From: Athripsodes cinereus
Taxonomy: Eukaryota > Arthropoda > Insecta > Trichoptera > Leptoceridae
Assembly (NCBI GenBank): GCA_947579605.1
Contig: OX388321.1
Location: 22,001,614-22,065,613 of the forward strand
DNA length: 64,000 bases
Reading direction: 5' to 3'
Shown here piece after piece: positions 54,355 through 64,000 of the stretch. Numbering within the stretch: the stretch's first letter is position 1; every line of letters starts with the position of its first letter. The translations under genes and the position numbers were made by a program. The notes below the pieces were generated by a model, which was given only the letters and a program-made list of their open reading frames with translations, was not told where the DNA came from and ran no database searches.

Positions 54355-54490
54355 CTAGTACTCCTGTTCCTCCCACTTCTTCTTTGATCCTAGGAAGGTT
54401 ACATCTCCAGGTAACAATCCTTTCAGCTATGTATGTATGTTTTCTTGGTCATTCTTTCCATGTCTCCAAAACACCGTAGCTTATTCACAT
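54355..54490 (-). mobile_element. RTE-like relic
   Basis: Minus strand reads RCFGDMERMTKKTYIAERIV, then TWRCNLPRIKEEVGG: the GHVERM and RPR segments of the family, diverged. Confidence 0.6.
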
Positions 54491-55149
54491 TAATTTTTGT
54501 TATAGTTTAAAAACACTCTTGTTATTAAATACATGAATGAGGAAGGGAGTTGAGGAGTGAATGAATGAATGAAAATATCTGATAAACTATGGTAACCTTG
54601 AAAATCCGTCTTTATTATGCAATAATTTTCTATTTCCTGTAAAATTAAGTGTGTTACACTCAAAGTAAAGTAGGGTAAAGTGTGTGTGTGCGTGTAGGTT
54701 GAATAGAAATGAAGGGTGGATTGGGTAGTCTAAGGACAGCTCTAGTCCCCCGTAGCCTCTAGGCTAATCCATAAATGCGACAACAATTCTAATTAAGGCG
54801 ATTAGGAGGATGATAAACGCGAGCAATGCGTGATACCCGTATTACACCCCGCTTACCCCATCGGCTGTCCCCATCCTGAATTCACTACTGTGTGTAGTCG
54901 TCTTAGTTTTACTCTGCATTTATACAGCGTACGTACTATAGTTAGTGAACCATCTTACATCTTGAAGCAATGCTTGAATAGGGTGACAATATTTTAATAA
55001 TAATAAAAAAAATGATTTAGGTAAGCTATTTTATTTTTCCTTTTTTTTTGATTTTTCATCCGTGAATCCGATCATCCGATATTTTCGTAACTGGCCACTC
55101 CACTTGGTCTTCAAGAGATTTATTTCTCTAAAATATTAAAAAAAAATAC
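54491..55149. other. Unassigned, partly GC-richer DNA
   Basis: 54700-54880 (GTCCCCCGTAGCCTCTAGGC, CACCCCGCTTACCCCATCGG) is out of character with its surroundings and may be an unrecognised repeat. Confidence 0.3.
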
Positions 55150-55345
55150 TCTTCTCTTCTTCTTTATGTGTCTTGTCGATTCCCCCCGATGTTGACGATC
55201 ATCTGGGTGAAATTTTGTCTTTCTTGGGCAGCAGGAAACAGCTCCTCCACACTTCTCATCCCGGTCGGCTCTCGGATGTTCCGAAGTCAAGAAAGCTGCT
55301 TTCTTTACAGCCCTCAATCTTCCGTTTTATGGCCAGTTGTAGGAT
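55150..55345. repeat. Repeat D copy
   Basis: CGATGTTGACGATCATCTGG, GGAAACAGCTCCTCCACA and ACAGCCCTCAATCTTCCG match 8268-8425. Confidence 0.55.
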
Positions 55346-55563
55346 GGCATATTTTTCAGCTGTCATTATTTTTTTTTCTTTCACAAACAAATAGTTATAA
55401 GATAAATAACAATACACAGTTTAATCAATTACAATTAGTAAACCAGCATTATGTGACCAAATTACAAAATTTTACGGAGCTTGAATTTTGTGAACTTCAA
55501 CGTTGATTGAAAAAAAAACTGCCGAACATTAATTAAAATGTACCTGCAATTTATTATAATATG

Positions 55564-55617
55564 ATGGTCACCCCACACGAAACATTTTGAAGATTCACCA
55601 TTTGGGGTGACCATATC
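55564..55617. repeat. Short inverted repeat
   Basis: ATGGTCACCCCA and TGGGGTGACCAT are perfect 12-bp complements 30 bp apart; may be a tiny MITE or solo hairpin. Confidence 0.6.
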
Positions 55618-56339
55618 ATATGCCTAATCCCCTCCCCCTTCTTCGCAGTGCCCGAACTCCTCTCTCACTCCACACGTAGGAGCTTAAAATTTCTTAGTAG
55701 TAGTAGTATTATTAGTAGGAATACTTGTTCAGTAGAATAATACCTATTATAATAATTATATATTCATCATAATGAACGCTTAAACTTTACTACATCTGGC
55801 AATAAAGATTATGTTTTTATGGATCTTCGAGATTTTCATCTTCCTAAGGTAGGAATAAGACACTGATACCACATTAGGAACATTTGCGCCAATCGTACAT
55901 GCGCCAAATGATAATTAAGAGGGAGATCAAAGAATAGGTACCTGGACGACACAATATAATAGAATCTTGCGATGAAATGGCCTGGATGAAAATGACATAA
56001 GGAACAGAGGAATATATAACATCAGAATGAGAAGAACTGACCCCAACAGCCTTCAGCGGCAATAAGTTGGGGCATTGACAGGGAAAAGAAGATATATATC
56101 ATGCGCTAAATGTATTTGACAATAAGACTCAATATGTCGATGTGCCCTAACCTGAAACTTTCCTGAGTTAGCTCTTAATAAGGTTCAACTTGCTTTGATA
56201 TCCAGTTAACATCATTATCCGCTCTGTGAAATATTCGATTAAGAATTGTTCTCCAACCATTTCTGTAAAAGTATCACTCTAAAATCACTGTAAAAGAAAC
56301 AGGTCACTGTAAAAGGAAAGAAATAAAAGCATTTTTTTC
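55618..56339. other. Unassigned DNA, probable transposon scraps
   Basis: 56040-56090 (CAACAGCCTTCAGCGGCAAT, TTGGGGCATTGACAGGG) looks like an RTE 3' end. No gene. Confidence 0.35.
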
Positions 56340-56465
56340 TATTTATTTATTCTTTACTGTACATTGATTTCAAGCAAATTCACACAAAAATACATTTAAA
56401 ACAAATACAATATTATACAATCGAGTTCATCGCAGAGGCGCGATTTCTTCCAACTAACCCTAAAT
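56340..56465 (-). mobile_element. CR1-like LINE 3' UTR tail
   Basis: TATTTATTTATTCTTTACTG, then TCGCAGAGGCGCGATTTCTT and CCAACTAACCC; the same tail as 48459-48595. Confidence 0.75.
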
Positions 56466-56620
56466 ATTTAATTTAACGATGAGGTTTGCCACCCATCCTG
56501 AATGTCTTATTTTTTTGTTAGCACGGAGAGGATAGCTTGGATGTTTTGATATACGGCTGATCTGCTGGCTTCCAAGCTCGTGGCATATGCCGTGATGGTG
56601 TCGTAGTATTGTAGTAGTGT
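56466..56620 (+). repeat. Repeat A, 3' half
   Basis: GATGAGGTTTGCCACCCATC, CTGATCTGCTGGCTTCCAAG, GGCATATGCCGTGATGGTGT. Confidence 0.78.
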
Positions 56621-56724
56621 CTAGTAAATTCAAATTAATTAAATCAATATTATAGTGAGTTTTTCGCAAAGGTCTCTTTCGATTAAACCAAATTTTATAT
56701 TTAACTTCTTCTTCTCCTTGGGCA

Positions 56725-57075
56725 ATTATTAGTCCCACATGGTGGTGGGGTCTGCCTTTCTTGTTTGGTTACGCCACTTGGTTCTGTCGAGCGCATCCTC
56801 ATGGGAAACATCACAGCTCCTCATGTCTTGTCTCACTACTTCACGCCATCTGCGCTTTGGTCTTCCTCTTGGTCTCTTGCCGGTAACCTCGATACATTGA
56901 GCTTTATTGCCTACATACTCAGGTGGTCTCCTGGCCACATGGCCATACCATCGCAATCTGCTCTCTTGTATTTTATCCGAGATATCCCGCACACCCAGAC
57001 TCCCTCGGATGTATGTATTTCGGATCTTATCGAGCCTTGTGACCCCGCACATCCATCTTAACATCACTTTATTTT
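56725..57075 (-). mobile_element. RTE-like LINE C-terminus, 5' end cut by a SINE
   Basis: Reads MLRWMCGVTRLDKIRNTYIR, SRLRWYGHVARRPPEYVGNK, GKRPRGRPKRRWREVVRQDM and WRNQTRKADPTTMWD to the stop, one open frame. This C-terminal ending is characteristic of RTE elements. Downstream 3' UTR is short (to about 56705). Confidence 0.9.
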
Positions 57076-57297
57076 TTTTTTTAAATGTATCTAGGCTTTT
57101 TAATAAACTCAAATACAACCATATATTTACTGCCTTCAAAGTAAACTCAAAGATTGTGTCGTGAAAAGGGAATCTGCCGGTACCTGGAATCGAACCGCGC
57201 ACCTCATGTGCTTAGACTTTAACTCCAGGCTGTAACTTAGGCTGGCTGCCCAGGCTGTTTAACTTAGTTAGAGAAACTCCAAGCTGCCAACGAACTT
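57076..57297 (-). mobile_element. tRNA-derived SINE, family A, with extra head sequence
   Basis: B box complement GGAATCGAACC at 57186-57196, body to GAGTTTATTAA, T run at 57068-57082. The head region is longer than in other copies (AGGCTGTAACTTAGGCTGGC and GGCTGTTTAACTTAG repeat each other). Confidence 0.8.
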
Positions 57298-57854
57298 CAA
57301 TTTTAAGGAAGAAATAAAAAAAACGAAAAAATATATTTTTATGATCATAGTTGCCGTTCGGACGCAGTTATGTACCAATTGTCTAAAATGAAACCATATT
57401 AAAGTGTCATTGTTATTTGGCGAATGTCGTGCTGTTGAGAATCTTACCAAGTAAATATTATATTTTATAGACTTATTTAAAAGCCTACAGAAGGTAATTT
57501 TCAGGCGCATCATTTTGAAGAAGTCAACTATGAGTAACCCAAATTTTAATAACCCAAACTTGTAATTTTAATTAATTTTTCAGCGACGCAGTCGCCTGAA
57601 TTTCAGGACTCAAATATTCAAGAACATTAACAAAAAAGTTTTAAATTATTTATTTATTTAAGGACAAAAATAAATGCTTGCGATTTAATAAAATTTTAAA
57701 TCGTCTTTGTTGTCATTGTTTTCATTAAAGAAAAAATATTTTTAACGGTACGAAAAAAACAACATCTATGTTAAATATATGCAATGCATTTTGGATGAAA
57801 TAAAAAATGTATTGCTGAGTGAATAATAAAATAGATTTTTTTTTATAAATATTA
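57298..57854. other. AT-rich DNA, nothing accepted
   Basis: See the rejected acceptor at 57583. Confidence 0.4.
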
Positions 57855-59183
57855 GTAATGATTTGCGGGCAGGTGTACCGCAGGGCGGAATTCTTTCTCC
57901 TTTGCTTTTCTCAGTCTTCATTAATACTATCACTCACCAGCTTTGTGGATCCTACCATCTTTACGCAGATGATCTCCAACTCTATACTCATTTTGATCTT
58001 GATAACATTGTTTCTTCTTTTCAAATCATGAACCAAAACCTCCAATATATTAGTTCGTGGTGTAGGGAGCATGGACTACTTGTTAATCCTTCAAAGTCCC
58101 AAGCAATCATTATAGGTAGTTCCAGGCTTTTGACGTCTCTAAATCTCGCCCCTTTGCCATCTTTGATCTTAAACGATTCCATTATTCCCTTCGCTGATAC
58201 AGTCAAAAATTTAGGTATATACTTTGATAATAGGTTGTCCTGGTGGAGGCAGATTAATGAAGTCAGTAAAAGGGTATTTGCTTCTTTACATTCGCTTAAA
58301 AGACTTCAAAACTTTCTTCCTATTGACACAAAAAAACTTCTCGTTCAATCCTTAATTCATCCTATATTTGACTATGCAGATGTATGCTACTTAGATCTCT
58401 CAGTTGAGGCGCTGAATAAGCTGGAACGTCTCCAGAATTCATGTATTCGGTATATCTTTGGTCTAAAAAAGCGTGATCACATTTCTGAATTCCGGCAGCG
58501 CCTTGGCTGGAAGACAATAGCCCAGCGTAGAGATGTTCATATTCTCTCTCTTCTTTTTAAAATTCTCTTCGATCCAGTCACACCCTCTTATCTAAAGGAA
58601 AGATTTGTCTTCTTACAATCACACGGTTTGTCACTTCGTTCAGCTACAAATAATCTTCTATCCATCCCACCTCATCATTCTAGTTTTTATACGGATTCAT
58701 TTACTGTTTATGGTGCGAGGCTTTGGAACAGACTCCCACATAAGGTTCGTACTTCTTCAACATTATATTCATTTCGTAAACAAATTAATTGTCTCTAGTC
58801 TTCATACACATTTTTCGAATTCTTTTTTTTTTTTTTTTACTTTTTAAACTTTCACGTAATAATTACGCCGAGCAGATCCTCTCCTTTTCCCCTTTCCCCT
58901 TCCCTTCCTATTCTTGTTTTATGTGTGCTTTTTATATTTTATCTTGTTTTTATTATATATCTCATTTGTAGTTTTTTTTAGCATCTTGTTTTTATTTACT
59001 TTTATCTATATGTTTTTTCTATTGTTTTATTTTTATTTATTTATTATTTTATTTTTTCGGGTTGGCTGGAAGAAATCGCATATGCGATAAGCCCGCCTTT
59101 TGGTAGTTTATTGGAACAAAAAACATGTACACATTATATATTGATGCCAATAAAGCTTTATTTATTTATTTATTTATTTATTT
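57855..59183 (+). mobile_element. CR1-like LINE, 5'-truncated, with 3' UTR and ATTT tail
   Basis: Holds the coding region 57863-58798, then a 3' UTR with pyrimidine runs, GGGTTGGCTGGAAGAAATCG, CATATGCGATAAGCCCGCC, AATAAAG at 59150 and an ATTTATTT tail to 59183. The 3' UTR is related to the minus-strand tails at 19070, 48459 and 56340. Confidence 0.88.
57863..58798 (+). CDS. LINE ORF2 C-terminal two-fifths, reverse transcriptase from motif B on
   Basis: 311 codons without a stop. Order: GVPQGGILSPLLFSVFINT (motif B), YADDLQLY (catalytic aspartates), GLLVNPSKSQAIIIG, VKNLGIYFDNRLSWW, then HPIFDYADVCYLDLS, LERLQNSCIRYIFGL and the C-terminal YGARLWNRLPHKVRTSSTLY. The endonuclease and first RT motifs are missing; the ATG at 57863 is internal. 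Intact frame implies a fairly recent insertion. Confidence 0.88.
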   Translation: MRAGVPQGGILSPLLFSVFINTITHQLCGSYHLYADDLQLYTHFDLDNIVSSFQIMNQNLQYISSWCREHGLLVNPSKSQAIIIGSSRLLTSLNLAPLPSLILNDSIIPFADTVKNLGIYFDNRLSWWRQINEVSKRVFASLHSLKRLQNFLPIDTKKLLVQSLIHPIFDYADVCYLDLSVEALNKLERLQNSCIRYIFGLKKRDHISEFRQRLGWKTIAQRRDVHILSLLFKILFDPVTPSYLKERFVFLQSHGLSLRSATNNLLSIPPHHSSFYTDSFTVYGARLWNRLPHKVRTSSTLYSFRKQINCL

Positions 59184-59499
59184 AATCATTATCATATCGA
59201 AGATACCTATTTTATTTTTATCACGAAACACAATTAATTTTAAACTTTGATTTATTTAAAATATCGAGTACTTTCGTCAATGTATATAGATTGACATTTT
59301 AAAGAGAACGTACATAAATAAATCCAAGTGAAAAATTAACTGTATTTTTGTAATCAAAATAAAATATCATCAGAATGAATTTTCACTCTGTGAACGTACA
59401 GACTTTAGAATTATCATATTGAAGGTTTTTTATTTTTAATCGAAAAATCTAGGGTTGAAGTCATCATGTTGTCGTCCTGCACAAGCATAGTTTGCTTTT
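59184..59499. other. AT-rich DNA, nothing recognised
   Basis: No frame or motif. Confidence 0.4.
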
Positions 59500-59653
59500 T
59501 TTAATGCCATGTAAAAAGCAGGTTTTCTAATAAATTACATATACGAAATTTCATGTCTTTGATTCAACGACCCATTTTTGTTGATCAACTTAATTCATGG
59601 CATGTAGATAACGACTTGTTTGTCTACCATATGCGGGTAATGTCGTAGTTGCT
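59500..59653 (+). repeat. Repeat A copy, diverged, cut by the next element
   Basis: ATGCCATGTAAAAAGCAGGT, ATTCAACGACCCATTTTTGT and CATATGCGGGTAATGTCGTA are decayed repeat A words. Confidence 0.5.
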
Positions 59654-60289
59654 TAAGGGCCAATATTATAAAAGTCCGTTAGTTGAAGTTATTTTAAAAT
59701 TGGTCCTTAATTTGATATAACTACTCGGTTTTCATTATTATAAACATCCGTTAATATTATTTCAGTAAAATGTTACCATCGGCTTTAACTGGCCGACCGA
59801 CCAGGGATTAGTTTTTGGTAATTTGACGACTAGTATTGCTGTCTCACTATTTGCCTAAAGAGAGAAAGAAATAAAAATAGATGTCCCTACGCATGTGTTT
59901 TGTTAGGATATACTTACTCTCATAGCATCGCTGTCATTTACTCATTTGTTTTGTGTAAATTATGAGATTGTTGGGTGAAGTTTTTATGAATGGGGAGCAG
60001 GTAGATAAAAGGGACAGGCAAGATCTTATGTGACCACCGCACACAAGCCCAAATAGCTATATTAGGACGCCAAAAATATAAAATGGTAACTTATTAGATA
60101 TTCTTATCAGAATTGTTTATTGTGAGGCTGCTTGATAATCGCCTTAATAAAAAAAGACCTTTTTAGGGTAAATGGGGGTAATAGAGGGTATATATATAGG
60201 GTAGATGGGGGTAATAGCATTCCGATTAGAAAATATTTTTTTTTTATATTTCTGTATTTTTATTACTAAAGTTGTACATTTTTTTTATA

Positions 60290-61654
60290 CTATTCTGTAT
60301 CCTCGTCATCTTCTTCATCATCAGACTTCTGATCATTATTATTATTAAAATCAGTAGGAAGCCTAAGCATGCTCAGTTGAGTTGTGTTTTATTTTTTTTC
60401 GCCTGTCAGATATAATTGGATCAGAAGAAACTAGCATCCAGTTTTGCTTACATATGCTGTGGCCACCGCTACCATCTAGACCCCATTTATAGTATACTTC
60501 GATAGTATCACAGTTCTCCGAAATGTTCTGTAGTATTACATCAGCCTGCACTTGTACCAAACGTTGTGTGGTATGTATAAGAAGGTCCAACAGTGGCACT
60601 ACAGCCTCGTTTTCAGTAACCATAATATTATTGGGATAACACCTCCTCTTAGCCTCTGCTATAACATGATATGAGGGATAGATATTTGCTCCTCTTTCTT
60701 TTGCTCCATGTCTCATAGTCATATAACCTTCTTTTGTCAAATTAAGATCCACCACGAGACCTAAAGCTTCTTCAGGACTATACGGTATGACAGACGATGA
60801 TGCATCATGCATCACTTTAATTTTTTTTAAAGTATTTGGTGTAGATTGAATGGCTAGTTTCACAACTTGAGCTGCAGTTCTCTTGCCTGATTTCACCAAA
60901 CTTGATTTTGCAGTCTAGCATAGTTTTTCTGGACTAATACTCGTTACTATTGGATTAACTACTCTTTGCTTACTGCGTATTGAACTCTCGTTGAATAATT
61001 TTCGTGGCCTCCCTCGACTCTGCTGCTCTGGATGTTTTGCTGGACGTGCTGATGATGAAAGCTGTGATGGCTGTATTTCTGGAAGATTTAGATCAGTATC
61101 AAACCATTTCATATGCTTGTTGTTAAATCGTTCAAACATGTAATTACAATTACGCCATTTCTCGAAAAACTTCGTAACTAACACTTTGATAACAATTTTT
61201 AATCGTTTTGCACAATATTTAGAAAGTTCAATAATACCAAACTTGTCCAATATATATTCAAACAATCGTTCATTGCATTTTAATGACGAAAATTTATAAA
61301 AAAGTTTATTGTTTAACACTTCAAATAATTCTCTTCTCTTCACCTTAACTTCCTGTAGAGGAGCGTCACCCTCACTACCTGTAAAGATAACATACGATTT
61401 AACAAGAGGGGGGAAACGGGGGGACCTGTATTTTACTTTTTTAGATAAATTATAAAGTATTTTAACAAACTATAAAAAAAATATTGCGGTACTCTTTGGA
61501 ACTTTTTGTATAAGTCTAGCTAAAAATAATTTTTCAATATTTTTAAGGACAAAAATAGCATCTTAGAAAACATATTTTATCTACACTACATACAACCGTT
61601 ATGCCAAAATAAAAATTACATATTAAAGTACATACCTGTCGCTTCAATATCCAT
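60290..61654 (-). pseudogene. Broken, internally deleted transposase of RAG1-N-terminal-like type, two exons
   Basis: Exon 1 (61654-61636) starts ATG and encodes MDIEAT; donor GTATGT. The intron is 61635-61379 with acceptor TTATCTTTACAG. Exon 2 starts at 61378 with the phase-1 join and encodes GSEGDAPLQEVKVKRRELFE onward; the reading stays open until a single TAG at 60917-60915 and then continues in the same frame to 60363. Conserved-looking parts: RGRPRK, LNLTKEGYMTMR, IYPSYHVIAEAKRRCYP and YYKWGLDGSGGHSICKQ. The sequence then jumps to MLVSSDPIISDRRKK. One base out of frame, LSMLRLPTDFNNNN and an acidic SDDEEDDEDTE tail lead to a stop at 60290. I read this as N- and C-terminal pieces joined by an internal deletion. 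The family comparison is from memory. Confidence 0.6.
61379..61635 (-). other. Intron of the transposase relic
   Basis: 257 bp, GTATGT donor and CTTTACAG acceptor; splicing it out restores one frame from the ATG at 61654 into the long reading frame. Confidence 0.6.
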
Positions 61655-62264
61655 GTTAAAATCTAATAAAAAACAAATGTGGGGAAACAGCACGAACACA
61701 ACTACTCCGTCAACTATTGGAACTCAACTAACCAATATCGGCCGTGTAGACGTTACCTCGACTTTGAACGCATGCGCAGACAATCCTGTTAGATCGGCAA
61801 CAAAAATTCTTATGAAGAAGGATGGAATGTTTAATCAAGAATTGTTTTAAAAGATTTTTGATTGGTTTCAAGGATATGTTTTTTTTTATTTTTGTCGTCC
61901 TAATATAGCTCTTTGGGCTTGTGTGCACCGGTTGAAAACAATGGGTACAGTAGGCACAAAAATATTTCTTTTTAACGAATTGTCAAAATTGTTTTATAAC
62001 ATAGTCTCTAGTAGAATGTACGAACAGATCGCCATCCGTTCGTAAAGTGTCGATATACTTACGAATATTGGGTTCCTCGTTTATAATATCGGCCCTAAAC
62101 GGTCTTGATTCACTTTGTAAAATATGCACATACATATAAGGCTTAGAAAACACAGCGTCACCTTAATTGAAAGTTCTTTTGGTAGGACTTGAATTCATGA
62201 ACTACTCATGAAACAGTCTCACGGTTTGTAAAAGAGAATTTCGAAGCCCTCGCGTGACGCCCGG

Positions 62265-62372
62265 TAGCTTAATTAGACAAAGCATACCTTACGAAAAGAT
62301 TAGGTTGTGGGTTCAAATACCATCTGGGGAACTATTTCATAAGGTGACGTTGTATTTTCTTAGTCTTATTTT
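62265..62372 (+). mobile_element. SINE family C, single copy with tRNA-like head
   Basis: CCCGGTAGCTTAATTAGACA (A-box region), GGTTCAAATACC (B-box-like), then ATAAGGTGACGTTGTATTTT. Monomer of the dimer at 9079-9245. Confidence 0.6.
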
Positions 62373-62399
62373 TTGATTAATTTATTTAAAATAAAAAAA

Positions 62400-62552
62400 A
62401 CATGATTAGATAATGAGTTTTATTCACTTAGTATTTAAATTATCACTTATGATTTTATATATAGGTCTGAGACCGATTTCGATACGCTAGTATCATTCAC
62501 GAGCAATAATAATTTAAATACTTAGTGAATAAAACTCATTATCTAATCATGT
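62400..62552. mobile_element. Palindrome, probably a second Penelope-like inverted pseudo-LTR pair
   Basis: 44-bp arms 62400-62443 and 62509-62552 differ at one position (ACATGATTAGATAATGAG at the outer ends). On the minus strand the loop contains GATAC-TAGC-GTATC followed by GAAA, preceded by GTGAATGA: the order of a degenerate hammerhead. The position of AATAAA after it parallels 32464-32510. Confidence 0.6.
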
Positions 62553-62924
62553 CGCGTAATTATCACATAGTTTATGCCAAAAACATCGAAAAAAAAAAAA
62601 ACACCAAAACAGTATTCACCTTTTCGATGAGTGATGCATATAATGATAGTACAATAAAATATACATTAATCATACACAATTATTAAAAACAGATTAAAAC
62701 GAAGAAAATTACACTAATTGACGTATATTAAATAAAACAAATTTGTATAATAGGTACCTATATTACTTTAATTCCATATTTATATATTGTAGGTACTCTT
62801 TTTGAACATCAACAGTTACTTTACAAAATCAAAAATTTATTTACCTACCTACATCAAAGACAGAGATTTTATGCAACGGCGAGATTACCATTACATATAT
62901 TAGTGATTAAAAATGACACTTTGC

Positions 62925-63130
62925 ACTGAGACCATAACAGCTTTTAGCCAAGGCGATCTCAGCAGGAAAAATGAAAAAAAAGAAATACCAAGTCAAAAAA
63001 CAAAAAAAAAAACAACAGCGAGATAGAAAAAAAAACAAAACATAACATAACATATTTTTAGCATGTACCTATAGACAATTCACACAGATCGAGCTAGTCC
63101 CAAATAAAGATATGAATCTTGTAGGTAAGA
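62925..63130. repeat. Repeat E fragment and SINE family B body fragment
   Basis: GCACTGAGACCATAACAGCT...GGCGATCTCAG (62925-62965) is repeat E; ACAATTCACACAGATCGAGC, TAGTCCCAAATAAAG (63070-63110) is SINE B. Confidence 0.55.
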
Positions 63131-63747
63131 TATTTTTTTTTTATTTTATAAATATAGAATCACAAAACAGACAATAACTACATAAATAAAGTTAAAAAAA
63201 AGGTTAATCTTTCAGAGATCAGCTATCATCCAATACTATGCGCCACAATTAATTTTAAAAAGTTTAAATATGAATATGAATCCTGTAAAAAAAATATCAA
63301 AAGAAACAGAATCAAAGTAGAGTCTCTATCCTGGCGATAAAGTCATATGTTGACAAAAATTCGGTCTTGAAATTTATCAAACAATTCAAATCATAATCAA
63401 GATATTTCATTACCATTATACGTGTATATCCATTATCTACTAGGTATCTCTTTTGATGAAAATAATAATGTAAGTGGGTATCTAAGTACATATAGGTGGT
63501 ATTATTTTCTTTAGTAGTAATAACAGTAGGTTAATAATAACAAGAAGAACGGAAGCCGATTTTGTACGATTTGAAGTAAAATACTAGAGGCGTTTAGTGC
63601 TAATGATTAATTATTATTATTATTATTTTAAGGGAACATTTTAGAATGTAATACATATTAATAGGTGTTATTTCTTAATCCCTGAATAAATATTTTAGTA
63701 CGTTCACATGTATGGAAGTTGATTGAGTGCGTTTATGTGCCCGGCGT
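63131..63747. other. AT-rich DNA, nothing recognised
   Basis: No frame or motif. Confidence 0.4.
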
Positions 63748-64000
63748 TAGTGTTGTGGAATTCTCAAGAAATAATTTTTTGAGAAATTTACCGAGAAATT
63801 TCTCGGTAAATTTCTCGAAGTAGAGAATTTTCGGAGATTTTTTTTATTTTTTATTTAACAGTATAATAATAATAAATACTTTATTCAATCAATCAATAAC
63901 AATGTACAAATTTCGAGACAATTTTTCACCATTATGGCTACAATTAATTATGGAAACAGAAAAATGTTAGGTACCTACATAGTAAAAAGTGCTAATAACT
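63748..64000 (+). mobile_element. hAT MITE (TAGTGNTGTG family), copy 3, cut by the window end
   Basis: TAGTGTTGTG start, GAATTCTCAAGAAATAATTT, repeated GAGAAATTT/AAATTTCTC words and TAACAGTATAATAATAATAA follow copy 1 closely to base 64000. Confidence 0.85.

Larger units (their letters stand above)
59654..62098. mobile_element. DNA transposon with GGGCC ends, TAA duplication and RAG1-N-like transposase relic
   Basis: The element is 59657-62095 (2439 bp), flanked by TAA (59654-59656, 62096-62098). Tips: GGGCCAATATTATAAAAG on the left and GGGCCGATATTATAAACG as right complement. A second inverted pair, GCACACAAGCCCAAATAGCT (60041) and its near-complement at about 61908-61927, extends to ATATTAGGACG, so the inverted repeats reach several hundred bases with gaps. 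GGGC tips and TAA targets fit PIF/Harbinger, but the encoded protein does not look like a Harbinger transposase. Confidence 0.82.

Noticed and set aside
57583..57633. Acceptor AATTAATTTTTCAG followed by a 15-codon phase-1 frame (ATQSPEFQDSNIQEH, stop) as terminal exon of the signal-peptide gene.
   Set aside because: Too short to be meaningful, and a secreted protein ending about 98 residues in would leave the conserved-looking exons without a body.
59170..59183. ATTTATTT runs here and at 822, 25338, 34145, 54294 as regulatory AU-rich elements.
   Set aside because: They are simple-sequence tails of LINE 3' ends where the neighbouring sequence can be identified.
1..64000. Intact LTR retrotransposon, endogenous virus or Helitron.
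   Set aside because: I found no LTR pair, no gag/protease/integrase motifs and no convincing Helitron 3' hairpin with CTAG end.

Overview
The window looks like nuclear DNA of an insect, most probably a moth or butterfly. It is AT-rich, it has frequent GTAGGTA/TACCTAC strings, and it is packed with degenerate non-LTR retrotransposons (RTE-like, CR1/Jockey-like), tRNA-derived SINEs and short inverted-repeat DNA transposons. Nothing prokaryotic is present: no operons, no ribosome binding sites, no CRISPR. The species call is inference from sequence style.

Host genes are sparse. A good splice acceptor followed by an 86-codon frame (6983-7244) may be the last coding exon of one gene. About 700 bases on, after a run of inverted CCAAT boxes, a signal-peptide exon ends in GTAAGT (7963-8044). 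Two further short exons with consensus splice sites, both phase 1 at each end, lie at 50973-51044 and 53405-53497. Joined, the three stay open and make the start of one secreted or membrane protein. The roughly 43 kb between the first two would then be one intron, and almost every recognisable thing in it is a transposon.

Layout. 1-6500: RTE relic, a dispersed repeat of unknown class (called repeat A here) and a 1.64-kb hAT-like element carrying a minisatellite. 7-13 kb: host exons, a SINE dimer, a perfect 102-bp tandem duplication and RTE relics. 13-25 kb: LINE tails, a 652-bp element with an 8-bp target duplication, a hAT MITE and tail-to-tail RTE fragments. 25.4-29.7 kb: a foldback-like transposon (147-bp inverted ends made of CACCGACAA-type subrepeats, 9-bp target duplication) with a LINE at its centre whose endonuclease/reverse transcriptase frame is uninterrupted. 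30-33 kb: a Penelope-like tail with inverted pseudo-LTRs that each hold a hammerhead-ribozyme-like core, one arm broken by a SINE. 33-48 kb: a MITE and repeat graveyard. 46.5-47.3 kb: a 603-bp Harbinger-like MITE whose empty site exists at 14.6 kb. 50-54 kb: RTE pseudogene and host exons 2 and 3. 57.8-59.2 kb: a 5'-truncated CR1-like LINE. 59.65-62.1 kb: a DNA transposon with GGGCC ends and TAA duplications that carries a spliced, broken and internally deleted transposase resembling the RAG1-N-terminal-like family. 62.4-64 kb: a second Penelope-like palindrome, SINE pieces and a hAT MITE cut by the window edge.

The genes do not form one pathway. The main value of the window is as a record of nested insertions, several of them datable against each other. 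Best candidates for follow-up are the foldback-LINE composite, the RAG1-like deletion derivative, the Penelope ribozyme arms and the host gene spread across the TE field.
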